Shown: positions 8,505 to 16,698, counted from the first letter of the stretch. The stretch: DNA of 34,114 nucleotides from JADGHE01 sp035716025 (GCA_035716025.1 DASTKH010000027.1:1-34114); one strand, 5' to 3'. A program made the numbers and translations. The notes: generated from the letters alone by a model not told the origin.

Positions 8505-9884
8505 ATGATCGGGCATGAGCGCATGCAGGACGTTGACGACTACATCGACGGGCACTTTGCCCGGTGGGTAAACGAACTTGTTCCCCTGTGTCGCATTGCG
8601 AGCGTGAGCGCGGCGAATGTCGGACTTGCGGAGTGCGCCGCGCTCTTCGCTGCCGAGACACGCCGGCTCGGCATGCGCACGGAAATCATCCCGCTCGCGG
8701 GCGAAGGCTCACCGCCGCTCGTTCATGCTTTGCTCGAGGTGCCCGGGGCGCGCCGCACGATCCTGATCTACGGGCACCTCGACGTACAGCCGGCGGAGCC
8801 GCTTGATGCTTGGCACAGCCCTCCCTTCGAGCCGGAAATCCGTAACGGACGGCTCTACGGGCGCGGCACGTCCGACAACAAGGGCCAGCTCTTCGCGCAC
8901 CTCAAGGCGATCGAAGCGCTGCAGCGGACTGGCCGCGGTGTGCCGGCGAATATCCGCATCGTGATCGATCCGCAGGAGGAGATCGGCAGCCCGCTGCTAT
9001 CCCGCTTTGCCGCCGCGAACAAGGCGAAGTTGGCAGCCGACTATTGCTATATCGCGGATGCGGCGGCGGCCGCCGGCGACCGGCCGGTGCTCTATTTCGG
9101 CAATCGCGGTTCCTGCTATGTCGAGGTCGCGGTGCGCACCGCCGATCGTGACGTGCATTCCGGCGGTTTCGGTGGGCCCATGCCGAACGCGGCCTGGCGG
9201 CTCATCGATTTCCTGCGCAGCCTGCGGCGGGAGGACGGCTCGATCGCCATCGAGGGATTTTACGACGATATCGTGCCGCCGTCACCGGCCGAACGCGCGG
9301 CGATCGCCGCGCTGCCGCACGATCCGGCGGCCTGGCGCCGTGCCTTGGGGGTTGCGGCCGAGGACGGACCCGCGGACATGCCGTATTTTGAGAAGATCAT
9401 GTTGCGGCCGACGCTCACGATCTGCAGCCTGCTGTCCGGCAACACCGAGCGCAAGGTGAAGACCGTTATTCCCGCGTGCGCGAGCGCCAAGCTCGACATG
9501 CGGCTTGTTAGCAACCAGCGTCCGGAGGACATCCTCGACAAGCTGCGCGCGCATGCGCGACGCCACGGCTTCGCCGACGTCGCCATCGAGCCCTACGACT
9601 TCCAATACTATCCGTCGAAGACGCCGATCGATCATCCGATGGGAGCGGTGATCGCCGGCGCCGTGCGCGAAGCCTTCGGCGTCGAGCCGTTGCTGTACCC
9701 GGTCTCGGGAGGTTCCAATCCGGGCCACGTGCTGCGCAACGTGCTGGGGATTCCCACCGTCATGGTGCCCTATGCGACGCACGACGAGGGCAGCCACGGG
9801 CCGAACGAGAATCTCTCCCTCGATTTTTTGCGCAAAGGCATCAAGACTTCGGCCGCGGTGTTCGTCGGGCTCGGCGCGCTGTAG
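8505..9884 (+). CDS. M20-family metallopeptidase (dipeptidase/carboxypeptidase-like)
   Basis: 459-residue cytoplasmic di-zinc hydrolase. The conserved metal and catalytic residues are visible: IYGHLDVQP (His91, Asp93), GRGTSDNKG (Asp124, bridging), DPQEEIGS (Glu158/Glu159), IADAA (Asp185) and HDEGSHGPNE (His431). His218 in VHSGGFGG marks the lid/dimer domain, as in the PepV/carnosinase branch. The start ATG at 8505 follows AAGGAG; the open frame extends to 8301 but that part overlaps the divergent gene. No signal peptide is seen, so it acts after import. Divergent from the transporter operon, it probably cleaves an amide or peptide bond in the imported substrate; other M20 enzymes act on N-acyl or N-carbamoyl amino acids, so the substrate stays open. 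Confidence 0.92.
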   Translation: MIGHERMQDVDDYIDGHFARWVNELVPLCRIASVSAANVGLAECAALFAAETRRLGMRTEIIPLAGEGSPPLVHALLEVPGARRTILIYGHLDVQPAEPLDAWHSPPFEPEIRNGRLYGRGTSDNKGQLFAHLKAIEALQRTGRGVPANIRIVIDPQEEIGSPLLSRFAAANKAKLAADYCYIADAAAAAGDRPVLYFGNRGSCYVEVAVRTADRDVHSGGFGGPMPNAAWRLIDFLRSLRREDGSIAIEGFYDDIVPPSPAERAAIAALPHDPAAWRRALGVAAEDGPADMPYFEKIMLRPTLTICSLLSGNTERKVKTVIPACASAKLDMRLVSNQRPEDILDKLRAHARRHGFADVAIEPYDFQYYPSKTPIDHPMGAVIAGAVREAFGVEPLLYPVSGGSNPGHVLRNVLGIPTVMVPYATHDEGSHGPNENLSLDFLRKGIKTSAAVFVGLGAL

Positions 9885-9888
9885 CGCG

Positions 9889-10698
9889 TCAGCGGCCGCG
9901 GCTCGTCTCCCTATCCGACCCCTTCAACATCGCCGAAACCTCCTGCGCGGCCCGCACGATGGCCTTCGCGATCTCGGCGCGCCGCTTCTCGCTGAGCCCC
10001 GCAGACGACATCGAACTCTGCAACGCCGCCATCATCTCGCCGTTCGAGGCATAGATCGGCGCGGCAATGCCGAGAACGCCGTCGAAGCCCTCGCCGTCGC
10101 TGATCGAATAGCCGCGCTTGCGGGTCTGTGCGAGCTCGGCCAGGAAGGCATCCGGATCGGTGATCGTGCGCTTTGCATGTTGTTGCAGCCCGAGCTTGCG
10201 CATGAGCTGGCGGATCTCCGCTTCGGGCGCGAAGGCGCACAGCAGCTTGGACGAGGCGCCGCGATCCCACGGAATGCGCGTGCCAACCGGCGAATGGAAG
10301 CGGATCAGCGCCGAGGTCTCGAACGTATCGACGATGCGGTTCGCTTCCCCGTCGCGCACCACGATGTACACGGTCGCGCCGATCTCTTCGGAGAGTCGTT
10401 TGAGCCTGGCGCGGGCCTCCGCGGTGAAACCGAGACGGCGCGAGGCGAACACGCCGAGCTGATACGCCGTAAATCCGAGAGAGTAGGCCCTGGTCTGCGC
10501 GTCCTGACGTAGGAAACCGGCTTCCTCCAGAGTCTTGACCGTCCGGTGTACGAGGCTCTTGTGCGCGCCAAGACGGTTTGCGATCTCAGTGATGCCCCAT
10601 TCCGGCTTGACGTCGGTGAAAAGGCAAAGAACCTCCAGTCCGCGGCGCAAAGCCACGGAACGGGATGCCGGGTTGGGCCGCGGTCGTTTCGTCGCCAT
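9889..10698 (-). CDS. IclR-family transcriptional regulator
   Basis: 269 residues. An N-terminal winged helix-turn-helix (about 14-75: ALRRGLEVLCLF, ITEIANRLGAHKSLVHRTVKTLEEAGFL) is followed by a GAF-like IclR effector domain (about 90-255) with the typical phrases YIVVRDGEA, SPVGTRIPW, GYSISDGE and GIAAPIY. The gene converges on the M20 peptidase with four bases between their stop codons. It is the only regulator next to the transporter/ThDP/M20 cluster, so it is the likely local controller, acting at the half-site array in the 8393-8504 gap. The effector is unknown. Confidence 0.93.
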   Translation of the reverse strand: MATKRPRPNPASRSVALRRGLEVLCLFTDVKPEWGITEIANRLGAHKSLVHRTVKTLEEAGFLRQDAQTRAYSLGFTAYQLGVFASRRLGFTAEARARLKRLSEEIGATVYIVVRDGEANRIVDTFETSALIRFHSPVGTRIPWDRGASSKLLCAFAPEAEIRQLMRKLGLQQHAKRTITDPDAFLAELAQTRKRGYSISDGEGFDGVLGIAAPIYASNGEMMAALQSSMSSAGLSEKRRAEIAKAIVRAAQEVSAMLKGSDRETSRGR

Positions 10699-10729
10699 TT
10701 TGGGCGGGTCGGACAGGTTAACGCGTGCG

Positions 10730-10777
10730 CCAGAGGACTCCTCTGGTCATGATCGGCTGACCGGACGAATGGTCCGG
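10730..10777. promoter_or_regulatory. Two perfect inverted repeats in the IclR/P-type ATPase divergent region
   Basis: CCAGAGG-ACT-CCTCTGG (10730-10746) and CCGGAC-GAATG-GTCCGG (10761-10777) lie between the divergent iclR-type and metal-ATPase genes. The second continues into GGAAATCGGACCGG, which repeats the CCGG/GGAC theme. They may be operators for the IclR protein (autoregulation) or for a metal-responsive regulator of the ATPase. No -35/-10 element could be assigned with confidence. Confidence 0.4.
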
Positions 10778-10800
10778 AAATCGGACCGGTCTGCGCGACA

Positions 10801-12810
10801 TTGCGACGGTTCACAAACGATCGGTTAAGGTCGCTTCTCGAAAGCACAACGGGCGGGCCGTTGCAACAGACGATTGACTTTTCTGTCCCCGCCACTGCCG
10901 CGCGCGCTGCCGCTCGTCGGCTCGGCGCCTTGCTGCGGGGGCTCCGTCCGGCCCTGGTCGTCGTCCCCGCGCTGGGGCTGGCGATCGGCCTCGTGCTTCA
11001 TCTCGGGGGCGGGAAGGCCTGGGCGGCGTATGCTTGGCAGGCCGGCACGGCACCGGTGCTGCTCGCCTTGCTCGTCGAGATCGTCGCAAGCTTGCGTCGC
11101 GGGGATGTGGGGCTCGACATTGTTGCCGCATTGTCGATGGCGACCGCGCTGGTCCTCGGCGAGGCGCTGGCGGGGGTCGTCGTGGCGCTGATGTATGCGG
11201 GCGGCCAGTACCTTGAGAGCTATGCGGAGGGCCGCGCGAGCCGGGAAATGACGGCGCTGCTGGCGCGCCTTCCCCGGACGGCGCTGCGCTACCGGGGGGA
11301 GCGGCTGGAAGAGGTCGAACTGAGCCGCGTCGCGCCGGGCGATCGCCTGCTGATCAGCCGTGGCGCCACGGTTCCGGTGGATGGCAAGGTCGCCGCCGGC
11401 GCGGCGGTTCTCGACGAGTCCGCGCTCACGGGCGAGAGCCTGCCGGTGCGCCGGCGCGCGGAGGAGTCCGTCCTCAGCGGGTCGACGAACGCCGGCGACG
11501 CCTTCGATCTTGTCGCCGCGCGACGGGCGGCGGAGAGCACCTATGCCGGGATCGTGCGCCTCGTGGAGGCAGCGCGACGCTCCAAGGCGCCGATGTCGCG
11601 CCTTGCCGACCGCTTCGCGATGCTGTTTCTCGCCGCTACGGTTGTGCTCGCGGGCAGCGCCTGGCTGTTGAGCGGGAACCCGCTCCGCGCGCTCGCGGTT
11701 CTCGTCATCGCAACGCCCTGTCCGCTCATCCTGGCGGTCCCGGTTGCGATCGTCTGCGGCCTGTCGCGGGCTGCGCAAAACGGCGTTCTGGTCAAGGGCG
11801 GGGCCGGTCTCGAAGCGATGGCCCGCCTCAAGTCGGTCATCATCGACAAGACCGGCACGCTGACGCGCGGCCGGGCCCGCTTGCTCGAAATCCGTCCCGA
11901 GCGGGGGTTTGCCGGCGACGAAGTCTTGCGTTTGGCCGCGTCTCTCGAACAAGCTTCGACCCACGTTCTTGCCCGGGCGATCGTGGACATGGCGGTCCGG
12001 CGCGGCATCGTGTTGGCGCTGCCGAGCGAGATCTCTGAGCAGGCGGGCGAGGGCCTCGAGGGCACCATCCAAGGCCGGCGGGTGGCCGTGGGCGGGCGGC
12101 GCTACGTCGCCGGCCGGATCGGGGGGCGTGCGCCGGTGGGCTGGGCCGGCGCGGCGCCCGGCGCCGTCATGGTTTTGGTCGCGGTGGACGGCGCCTTGGC
12201 CGGCACGCTCGTGCTCGCCGACGAATTGCGCGAGGGCAGCGCCGACCTCCTTTCGGCGCTGCGGCGGCGCGGCATCGCCCGCATCGTGCTGGCGACCGGC
12301 GACCGCGGTGATGTCGCCCGCGCTGTGGCGGCAGGGCTACCGCTCGACGAAGTGCGTTTCGATCTCACGCCGGAACAGAAGGTCGACCTCGTGCTTCGCG
12401 AACGCAGCCGCGGTCCGGTCATGATGGTGGGGGACGGCGTGAACGATGCGCCTGCTCTTGCCGCTGCCGACGTGGGAATGGCGATGGGGGCGACGGGCTC
12501 GGCCGCTGCCGCCGAGGCGGCTGATGCCGTCATCCTTTCGGATCGACTCGATCGTCTGCTGGATGCGCTCGATGCGGCGAAACGGTCTCGGTCCATTGCG
12601 CTGCAGAGCGTCTATGCCGGCATCAGCGCATCGCTTCTCGGCATGTTCATGGCGGCATTCGGCTATCTCAGTCCTGTCGAGGGCGCGATCGTGCAAGAGG
12701 TGATCGACATCGCCGTCGTCCTCAACGCCCTGCGGGCGCTCGGTCCCGTTGCGCAACTGCGGCAGGTCCCGCAGGGCCATCCCGCAGCGGGCGCTGGGCA
12801 ACCGGTCTGA
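10801..12810 (+). CDS. Heavy-metal P1B-type ATPase with TPCP and QEVID motifs (P1B-5-like)
   Basis: Inner-membrane metal pump, about 669 residues from the TTG at 10801. The start is uncertain: no ATG and no good ribosome-binding site is present, and TTG at 10861 is an alternative. Visible parts: actuator TGES (210-213), membrane metal-site motif TPCP (305-308), phosphorylation DKTGT (Asp349), hinge GDGVNDAP, and a C-terminal membrane motif QEVID (632-636). From memory of the P1B classification, TPCP with QEXXD marks the P1B-5 (Nia-like nickel/iron) group. The ATP-binding His-Pro dipeptide reads His-Val (388-389). There is no N-terminal metal-binding domain and no C-terminal hemerythrin domain. 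It lies 17 bases before the alcohol dehydrogenase gene, probably one operon. Export of Fe, Ni or another transition metal is inferred. Confidence 0.9.
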   Translation: MRRFTNDRLRSLLESTTGGPLQQTIDFSVPATAARAAARRLGALLRGLRPALVVVPALGLAIGLVLHLGGGKAWAAYAWQAGTAPVLLALLVEIVASLRRGDVGLDIVAALSMATALVLGEALAGVVVALMYAGGQYLESYAEGRASREMTALLARLPRTALRYRGERLEEVELSRVAPGDRLLISRGATVPVDGKVAAGAAVLDESALTGESLPVRRRAEESVLSGSTNAGDAFDLVAARRAAESTYAGIVRLVEAARRSKAPMSRLADRFAMLFLAATVVLAGSAWLLSGNPLRALAVLVIATPCPLILAVPVAIVCGLSRAAQNGVLVKGGAGLEAMARLKSVIIDKTGTLTRGRARLLEIRPERGFAGDEVLRLAASLEQASTHVLARAIVDMAVRRGIVLALPSEISEQAGEGLEGTIQGRRVAVGGRRYVAGRIGGRAPVGWAGAAPGAVMVLVAVDGALAGTLVLADELREGSADLLSALRRRGIARIVLATGDRGDVARAVAAGLPLDEVRFDLTPEQKVDLVLRERSRGPVMMVGDGVNDAPALAAADVGMAMGATGSAAAAEAADAVILSDRLDRLLDALDAAKRSRSIALQSVYAGISASLLGMFMAAFGYLSPVEGAIVQEVIDIAVVLNALRALGPVAQLRQVPQGHPAAGAGQPV

Positions 12811-12827
12811 CGTCTTGGAGCCTCGCC

Positions 12828-13829
12828 ATGGTGGCCATGACTCTCTACGCTCCTCGCACGCCGCTCAAGCTTTCGGAGGGCCCGGACCCCGAGCCTGGAC
12901 CGAACGAAATACGGGTGCGGATCGGGGCCTGCGGCGTGTGCCGGACCGATCTCCACGTCGTCGACGGCGAATTGCCGTCGCCGAAGCTTCCCCTCGTGCC
13001 GGGACACGAGATCGTGGGGCGTGTTGATGCAATCGGCGCCCATGTCACGGGCCTTGCGCCCGGCACCCGCGTCGGTATTCCGTGGCTCGGCCACACCTGC
13101 GGGGTTTGTGCCTATTGCCGCGCCGGCCGGGAGAATCTGTGCGACGCGCCGCTCTTTACCGGTTACACGCGCGACGGCGGCTATGCCACCCACGCGATTG
13201 CGGAGGCGAGCTACGCCTTTCCCCTGCCGGAAGAGGAGGAGGACGACGCCGCGCTTGCCCCGCTCCTTTGCGCCGGGCTCATCGGCTGGCGCTCGCTGGT
13301 GATGGCGGGCGAGGGCCGTGCTGTCGGGCTCTTCGGGTTCGGAGCGGCCGCCCATATCGTGGCGCAGGTTGCGCGTTGGCAGGGCCGCCGCGTCTTCGCC
13401 TTCACCCGCCCGGGTGATGCGGAAGGGCAGGCTTTCGCGCGTCAGCTCGGCGCGGAATGGGCGGGGGGCTCCGATGAGACCGCGCCCGAGCCGCTCGATG
13501 CGGCCATCATCTACGCGCCGGTCGGCCCCCTCGTTCCGGTCGCTCTGAAGGCCGTGCGAAAGGGCGGCCGCGTGGTCTGCGCCGGAATTCACATGAGCGA
13601 TATTCCCCGCTTTCCGTACAGGCTGTTGTGGGAGGAACGGCAGCTTGTGTCCGTCGCAAATCTCACGCGGCGCGACGGTCTGGATTTCTTCGCGATGGCC
13701 GCGAAGGCCGGCGTGCGGACCCAGACCGTGCGCTATCCGCTTGTTCAGGCCAACGAGGCGCTCGAGGATCTGCGCAGCGGCCGCGTCCATGGCGCGGCCG
13801 TGCTCGTGCCTTCGCCGGAGCGCGGCTGA
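12828..13829 (+). CDS. Zinc-dependent medium-chain alcohol dehydrogenase
   Basis: 333-residue NAD(P)-dependent oxidoreductase. Catalytic zinc ligands are Cys38 (CGVCRTD), His60 (PGHE) and Cys148; the structural zinc site has Cys91, 94, 97 and 105 (CGVCAYCRAGRENLC). The Rossmann fingerprint is LFGFGAAAH (168-176). The start ATG follows GGAG by seven bases. It is the second gene of the ATPase operon. This subgroup is commonly annotated as propanol- or ethanol-preferring; in a low-oxygen island it could regenerate NAD by reducing aldehydes. The direction and substrate in vivo are unknown. Confidence 0.92.
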   Translation: MVAMTLYAPRTPLKLSEGPDPEPGPNEIRVRIGACGVCRTDLHVVDGELPSPKLPLVPGHEIVGRVDAIGAHVTGLAPGTRVGIPWLGHTCGVCAYCRAGRENLCDAPLFTGYTRDGGYATHAIAEASYAFPLPEEEEDDAALAPLLCAGLIGWRSLVMAGEGRAVGLFGFGAAAHIVAQVARWQGRRVFAFTRPGDAEGQAFARQLGAEWAGGSDETAPEPLDAAIIYAPVGPLVPVALKAVRKGGRVVCAGIHMSDIPRFPYRLLWEERQLVSVANLTRRDGLDFFAMAAKAGVRTQTVRYPLVQANEALEDLRSGRVHGAAVLVPSPERG

Positions 13830-13883
13830 AGAGGCCGGCGCTCCGCTTGTGCGGGATGGTCCCCGCGAGGGCAGTCGCCGCGT

Positions 13884-14366
13884 CTATGCGGCGGCCTTCA
13901 CCGCGATCTTCTTCATTTCCGTCTGCGCCGGTTTCGGAATGGTGACCTTGAGAACGCCTTTGGCGAGCTCGGCCTTGATCGAGTCGGGGTTGACGCCATG
14001 CGGCAGTTCGACCGATCGGGAGAAGGAGCCATAGGACCTCTCGACAAGACGGTAGTCCTTCTTCTTTTCCTCCTTCTCGGCCTTCTTCTCTCCCCGGATG
14101 GTCAACATGCTGTCGGAAACGTTGATCTCGATGTCCTTTTCCTCGAGGCCCGGCAGTTCGGCAATGATCTCAATCTCCTTGTCGGACTCGGTCACGTCCA
14201 TGGTGGGCACGAGCTCTCCGCCACCAAAGCTGCGCAGTGCCGAAAAGCCGCGCGCGAAATCGTCGAAAAGCCGATCGATTTCCCACTGCAGCATGGAAAG
14301 AGGGCCACGCCCCTCGCGGGCGAGGCTCGGCTCACGACCGATCGGGATGAGAGATTTGGGGTTCAT
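13884..14366 (-). CDS. Small heat-shock protein, Hsp20/alpha-crystallin family
   Basis: 160-residue ATP-independent chaperone that holds unfolding proteins. The alpha-crystallin domain spans about 53-145, with LPGLEEKDIEINV and the diagnostic AELAKGVL (132-139); a charged insert (about 93-107) lies in the middle loop. A C-terminal IAV (154-156) may serve as the oligomerisation I-x-I-type motif. The start ATG at 14366 follows a very strong GGAGGTGA; a longer frame to 14444 runs into the promoter. A FixK-type box lies with its centre 84.5 bases upstream, so low-oxygen induction is likely. Converges with the alcohol dehydrogenase gene. Confidence 0.95.
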   Translation of the reverse strand: MNPKSLIPIGREPSLAREGRGPLSMLQWEIDRLFDDFARGFSALRSFGGGELVPTMDVTESDKEIEIIAELPGLEEKDIEINVSDSMLTIRGEKKAEKEEKKKDYRLVERSYGSFSRSVELPHGVNPDSIKAELAKGVLKVTIPKPAQTEMKKIAVKAAA

Positions 14367-14443
14367 GAGTTCACCTCCGTGCGAATGAGCCGCCGCATCT
14401 TCGCGCGACGTGCGGATGTTTCGCTCGAAGCCGAGGAGGCTCA

Positions 14444-14457
14444 TTGATCTGGGTCAA
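14444..14457. promoter_or_regulatory. FixK/FNR-type box upstream of hsp20
   Basis: TTGAT-CTGG-GTCAA fits the TTGAT-N4-ATCAA consensus at nine of ten arm positions. If activation is class II (box centred near -41.5), transcription toward hsp20 would begin near 14409, giving a 43-base leader. The site is symmetric and could also act rightward. Confidence 0.8.
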
Positions 14458-14519
14458 AGCGGCCGCGTGCCATCCGGCCGCCAAGGAAAACGCGGAAGAG
14501 TAAGAACCGTTCGACCAGA

Positions 14520-14544
14520 CCGGCGGTTCCCGCCGGGAATTTTT
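14520..14544 (+). terminator. Intrinsic-terminator-like hairpin on the plus strand
   Basis: CCGGCGG-TTC-CCGCCGG (14520-14536), a perfect seven-base stem, is followed by GAA and five T (14540-14544). No annotated plus-strand gene lies upstream, so if real it would end an unannotated transcript starting near the FixK box at 14444. The rest of 14367-14660 shows no coding frame; a second tight hairpin CCGAAC-GGGG-GTTCGG lies at 14563-14578. Confidence 0.4.
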
Positions 14545-14643
14545 CGAACGAGGAATGAACGGCCGAACGGGGGTTCGGCACGGGCCCCGTAAGCGCGAAG
14601 GAGCGGCGCTTCCGGGCGGCGCCGCAAGCTGCGCCTGAGAGGC

Positions 14644-14658
14644 CCGCGGTCGCCGCGG
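14644..14658 (-). terminator. Stem-loop just after the stop of the 135-residue unknown gene
   Basis: CCGCGG-TCG-CCGCGG forms a perfect six-base stem two bases beyond the TAA stop in the direction of transcription. No T-tract follows, so it may stabilise the mRNA 3' end or assist termination rather than act as a full intrinsic terminator. Confidence 0.35.
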
Positions 14659-14660
14659 CT

Positions 14661-15068
14661 TTACACCGCGGTTTCGACAGACACGACCCGGAAGGTGTGA
14701 ACCTCGCCGTCCTCACCGGTCACCGATACGTATTCGCCCGGCCGGAAGGCATGCGCCCCGAAGCGGTAACCGGCCTCGTCGTCCTCGTCGGTCGTCCGGT
14801 CATAGTCGAAGACCCAGATGGCGCGCTCGCCGCCGCCCGGCTTGTGTACCAGCAGCCCGGTTTCCTCGTCGTCGCCCCAGAAGCGACGCACGCCGCAGTG
14901 GGCGCGGTATTTGCGCCAGAGCGCGGCGTCGATCCGACCTTCGGCGTCGAGCGGGGCGACGAATTCGTAGCCGTGATTGGACGATCCGGTCGGGAAATCC
15001 CGCGAGCGCGCAAGCTCCAGCCGGATACGCTTGAGGACGTGGGGCAACGGGACGGACTCTCGATTCAT
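14661..15068 (-). CDS. Conserved hypothetical protein with its own FixK-type box
   Basis: 135-residue acidic cytoplasmic protein of unknown function. The start ATG at 15068 follows ACGGAG; the frame extends to 15245 but that part overlaps the kinase gene. Visible features: LPHVLKRIRLELARS (8-22), a central SNHGYEFVAPL segment, then many aromatic and acidic residues (VRRFWGDDEETG, VFDYDRTTDEDDEAGYRFG). The C-terminus, rich in beta-type sequence (EYVSVTGEDGEVHTFRVVSV), looks like a small beta fold. I recognise this pattern as a family seen next to stress genes in related bacteria but know no assigned role. A FixK-type box centred 64.5 bases upstream suggests low-oxygen expression. Confidence 0.85.
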   Translation of the reverse strand: MNRESVPLPHVLKRIRLELARSRDFPTGSSNHGYEFVAPLDAEGRIDAALWRKYRAHCGVRRFWGDDEETGLLVHKPGGGERAIWVFDYDRTTDEDDEAGYRFGAHAFRPGEYVSVTGEDGEVHTFRVVSVETAV

Positions 15069-15125
15069 GGCCGCTCGCTCCGTAGGAAAACGCCCCCAAG
15101 GTGCAATGGTCGCTGGCGCGCCACG

Positions 15126-15139
15126 TTGATCCAGGTCAA
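15126..15139. promoter_or_regulatory. FixK/FNR-type box upstream of the 135-residue unknown gene
   Basis: TTGAT-CCAG-GTCAA, nine of ten arm positions. Its right half overlaps the stop codon of the kinase-fusion gene (TGA on the minus strand, 15136-15138), so the promoter is packed against the upstream gene. The centre is 64.5 bases before the ATG at 15068. Confidence 0.8.
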
Positions 15140-16698
15140 TCCGAGTCCTTCGAACCCGCCCGGCAGAGGCGCATGGCTTCGGCGACCAGCGCCTCGACAG
15201 GCTGGGAGGCGTCGAGACGAGCCCAGTCGTTCGCGCCCACGGCAAATTCCGCCTGCTTTCTCACCACTTCCGGTGTGGCGTCGGAAGCGTCGCCCGTGCG
15301 GGCGGCCACCCGCGCGCTCAGCACCGGCACCGAAGCGTGCAGCCAAAGCCCGATGAACTCAAGCTTTGCCGCGGCCGCCACCGCCGCGAGCCCGTTGCGT
15401 TCCTCCTCCCGCAGATGCACCGCATCGACAATGGCGCTCTGGCCGGCGCGGAGTGCAAGGCCGGCGAGCGCGCGCAGCCGGCGGTAAACGGCCGCTGTGG
15501 TTTCGGGGCCATAGGCCGCCTGCGGCAGGCGCTCGTGCTCGGGGACGCCGTGCATTCGCTTGCGTTCGATGTCGCTGCGCAGGTGGACGGCGCCGGGCGG
15601 GCGCCCGATTGCGGGGGCGATGCGCGCGGACAGAGAGGTCTTGCCGGTGCCCGACAGGCCGCCCACGCCGACGAGGCGGGCCGGCCGTTCGCGGAGGAAA
15701 TCGCAGGCGGCCTCGAAATAGCGGCGGGCCTCGCCCGCCGCGGCGCCGGAACGGGAGGGCGTCGTCCGCGCGAGCTCCGCCGCAACTTTGGCGCGGATCG
15801 CCGCCCGCAGGGCAAGAAACAGAGGCAGCGCCGCCAGCCCCTCGATTTCGGCGGCCTCGTCGGCGCAACGCCAGATATAGCGATTGAGCAGGAGCGAAGC
15901 TTCGAGCCGCAATCCCGCCTGCCACAGATCCATGAGTAGGAAGGCAAGATCGTAGAGAACGTCGCAAGTGGCGATCGCTTCGTCGAACTCGATCGCGTCG
16001 AACAGCACCGGCTCCCCCTCGATCAATGCGATGTTGCGCAGATGCAGGTCGCCGTGGCAGCGCCGCACCGCGCCCGCCGCGGCACGCCGCACGAGCAGCG
16101 GTTCGACCCGGGCGAGGCTGTTCCTCACGGTTGCCGCAAAGAACGAAATCCGATCGGAACCGAAGATCGCGGCCGCTTCGGCAAGCTCGGCCAGCGTATC
16201 CTCGGTTTGACGCTTGAGGGCGAGGACGGCGGCCGCACCCACCCGTCGCGGCGCGCGGCGGTGGGCGGCCTCGACCGCGGCTGCGAGCGCGGCGACGAGC
16301 GTCGGAGAAAGCGCTCCATGCGCCGCGAGACGGTCGAAGGTTTGATTTTCGTCGAACCGCCGCAGGTGAACCGCCCATTCGACCACGTCGCCGGGCCCGC
16401 CGAGGTGCAGGGCGCCGCCGCGGCGCACGATCGGCACGACACCGCGATAGAGGGCAGGGGCATTGTCTTTGTTGACGGCGATTTCGCTTTCGCACGCGCG
16501 ACGTCGCTTTTCGAGCGTTGAGAAGTCGAGAAAGGGCAACTTCACCGCGCGCTTGACCTTGTAGGCCGCATCGCCCGCGAGAAAGACCGCGGCCGCATGC
16601 GTGTCGATGCGAACGACGGGGCCGGCGAGGCCGTGCGTCGCGGGGTCCGCCAGGAACGCGAACACCTCCTCCTGCGTCCCGGTCTGTCGCATGGCCAT
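15136..16698 (-). CDS. Bifunctional aminoglycoside-phosphotransferase-like / P-loop kinase fusion protein
   Basis: About 520 residues, two domains. The N-terminal half (about 30-310) is a protein-kinase-like APH domain with catalytic loop HGDLHLRN (215-222) and metal-binding DAIEF (Asp234). The C-terminal half (about 340-510) is a P-loop kinase/AAA_33 domain with Walker A GGLSGTGKTS (346-355) and a downstream DAVHLREEERN lid-like segment. Start choices are ATG 16698, ATG 16692 or GTG 16749; 16698 fits the usual family start MxxxGTQEEV. It follows the DUF1003 gene closely and is probably co-transcribed from the box at 17560. The physiological substrate of this fusion family is unknown; antibiotic resistance should not be assumed from the fold. 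Confidence 0.88.
   Translation of the reverse strand: MAMRQTGTQEEVFAFLADPATHGLAGPVVRIDTHAAAVFLAGDAAYKVKRAVKLPFLDFSTLEKRRRACESEIAVNKDNAPALYRGVVPIVRRGGALHLGGPGDVVEWAVHLRRFDENQTFDRLAAHGALSPTLVAALAAAVEAAHRRAPRRVGAAAVLALKRQTEDTLAELAEAAAIFGSDRISFFAATVRNSLARVEPLLVRRAAAGAVRRCHGDLHLRNIALIEGEPVLFDAIEFDEAIATCDVLYDLAFLLMDLWQAGLRLEASLLLNRYIWRCADEAAEIEGLAALPLFLALRAAIRAKVAAELARTTPSRSGAAAGEARRYFEAACDFLRERPARLVGVGGLSGTGKTSLSARIAPAIGRPPGAVHLRSDIERKRMHGVPEHERLPQAAYGPETTAAVYRRLRALAGLALRAGQSAIVDAVHLREEERNGLAAVAAAAKLEFIGLWLHASVPVLSARVAARTGDASDATPEVVRKQAEFAVGANDWARLDASQPVEALVAEAMRLCRAGSKDSD

Noticed and set aside
6311..8518. 735-codon plus-strand frame opposite the ThDP enzyme gene
   Set aside because: Low-complexity Arg/Ala/His composition and no family motif; the minus strand carries the complete ThDP enzyme.
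10801..10814. TTGCG-ACGG-TTCAC as a FixK box for the metal-ATPase operon
   Set aside because: Only six of ten arm positions match. If real, it would move the start to TTG 10861, but the match is too weak to claim.
14367..14409. ROSE-type RNA thermometer in the hsp20 leader
   Set aside because: No segment pairing convincingly with the GGAGGTGA ribosome-binding site was found, and the predicted leader is only about 43 bases.
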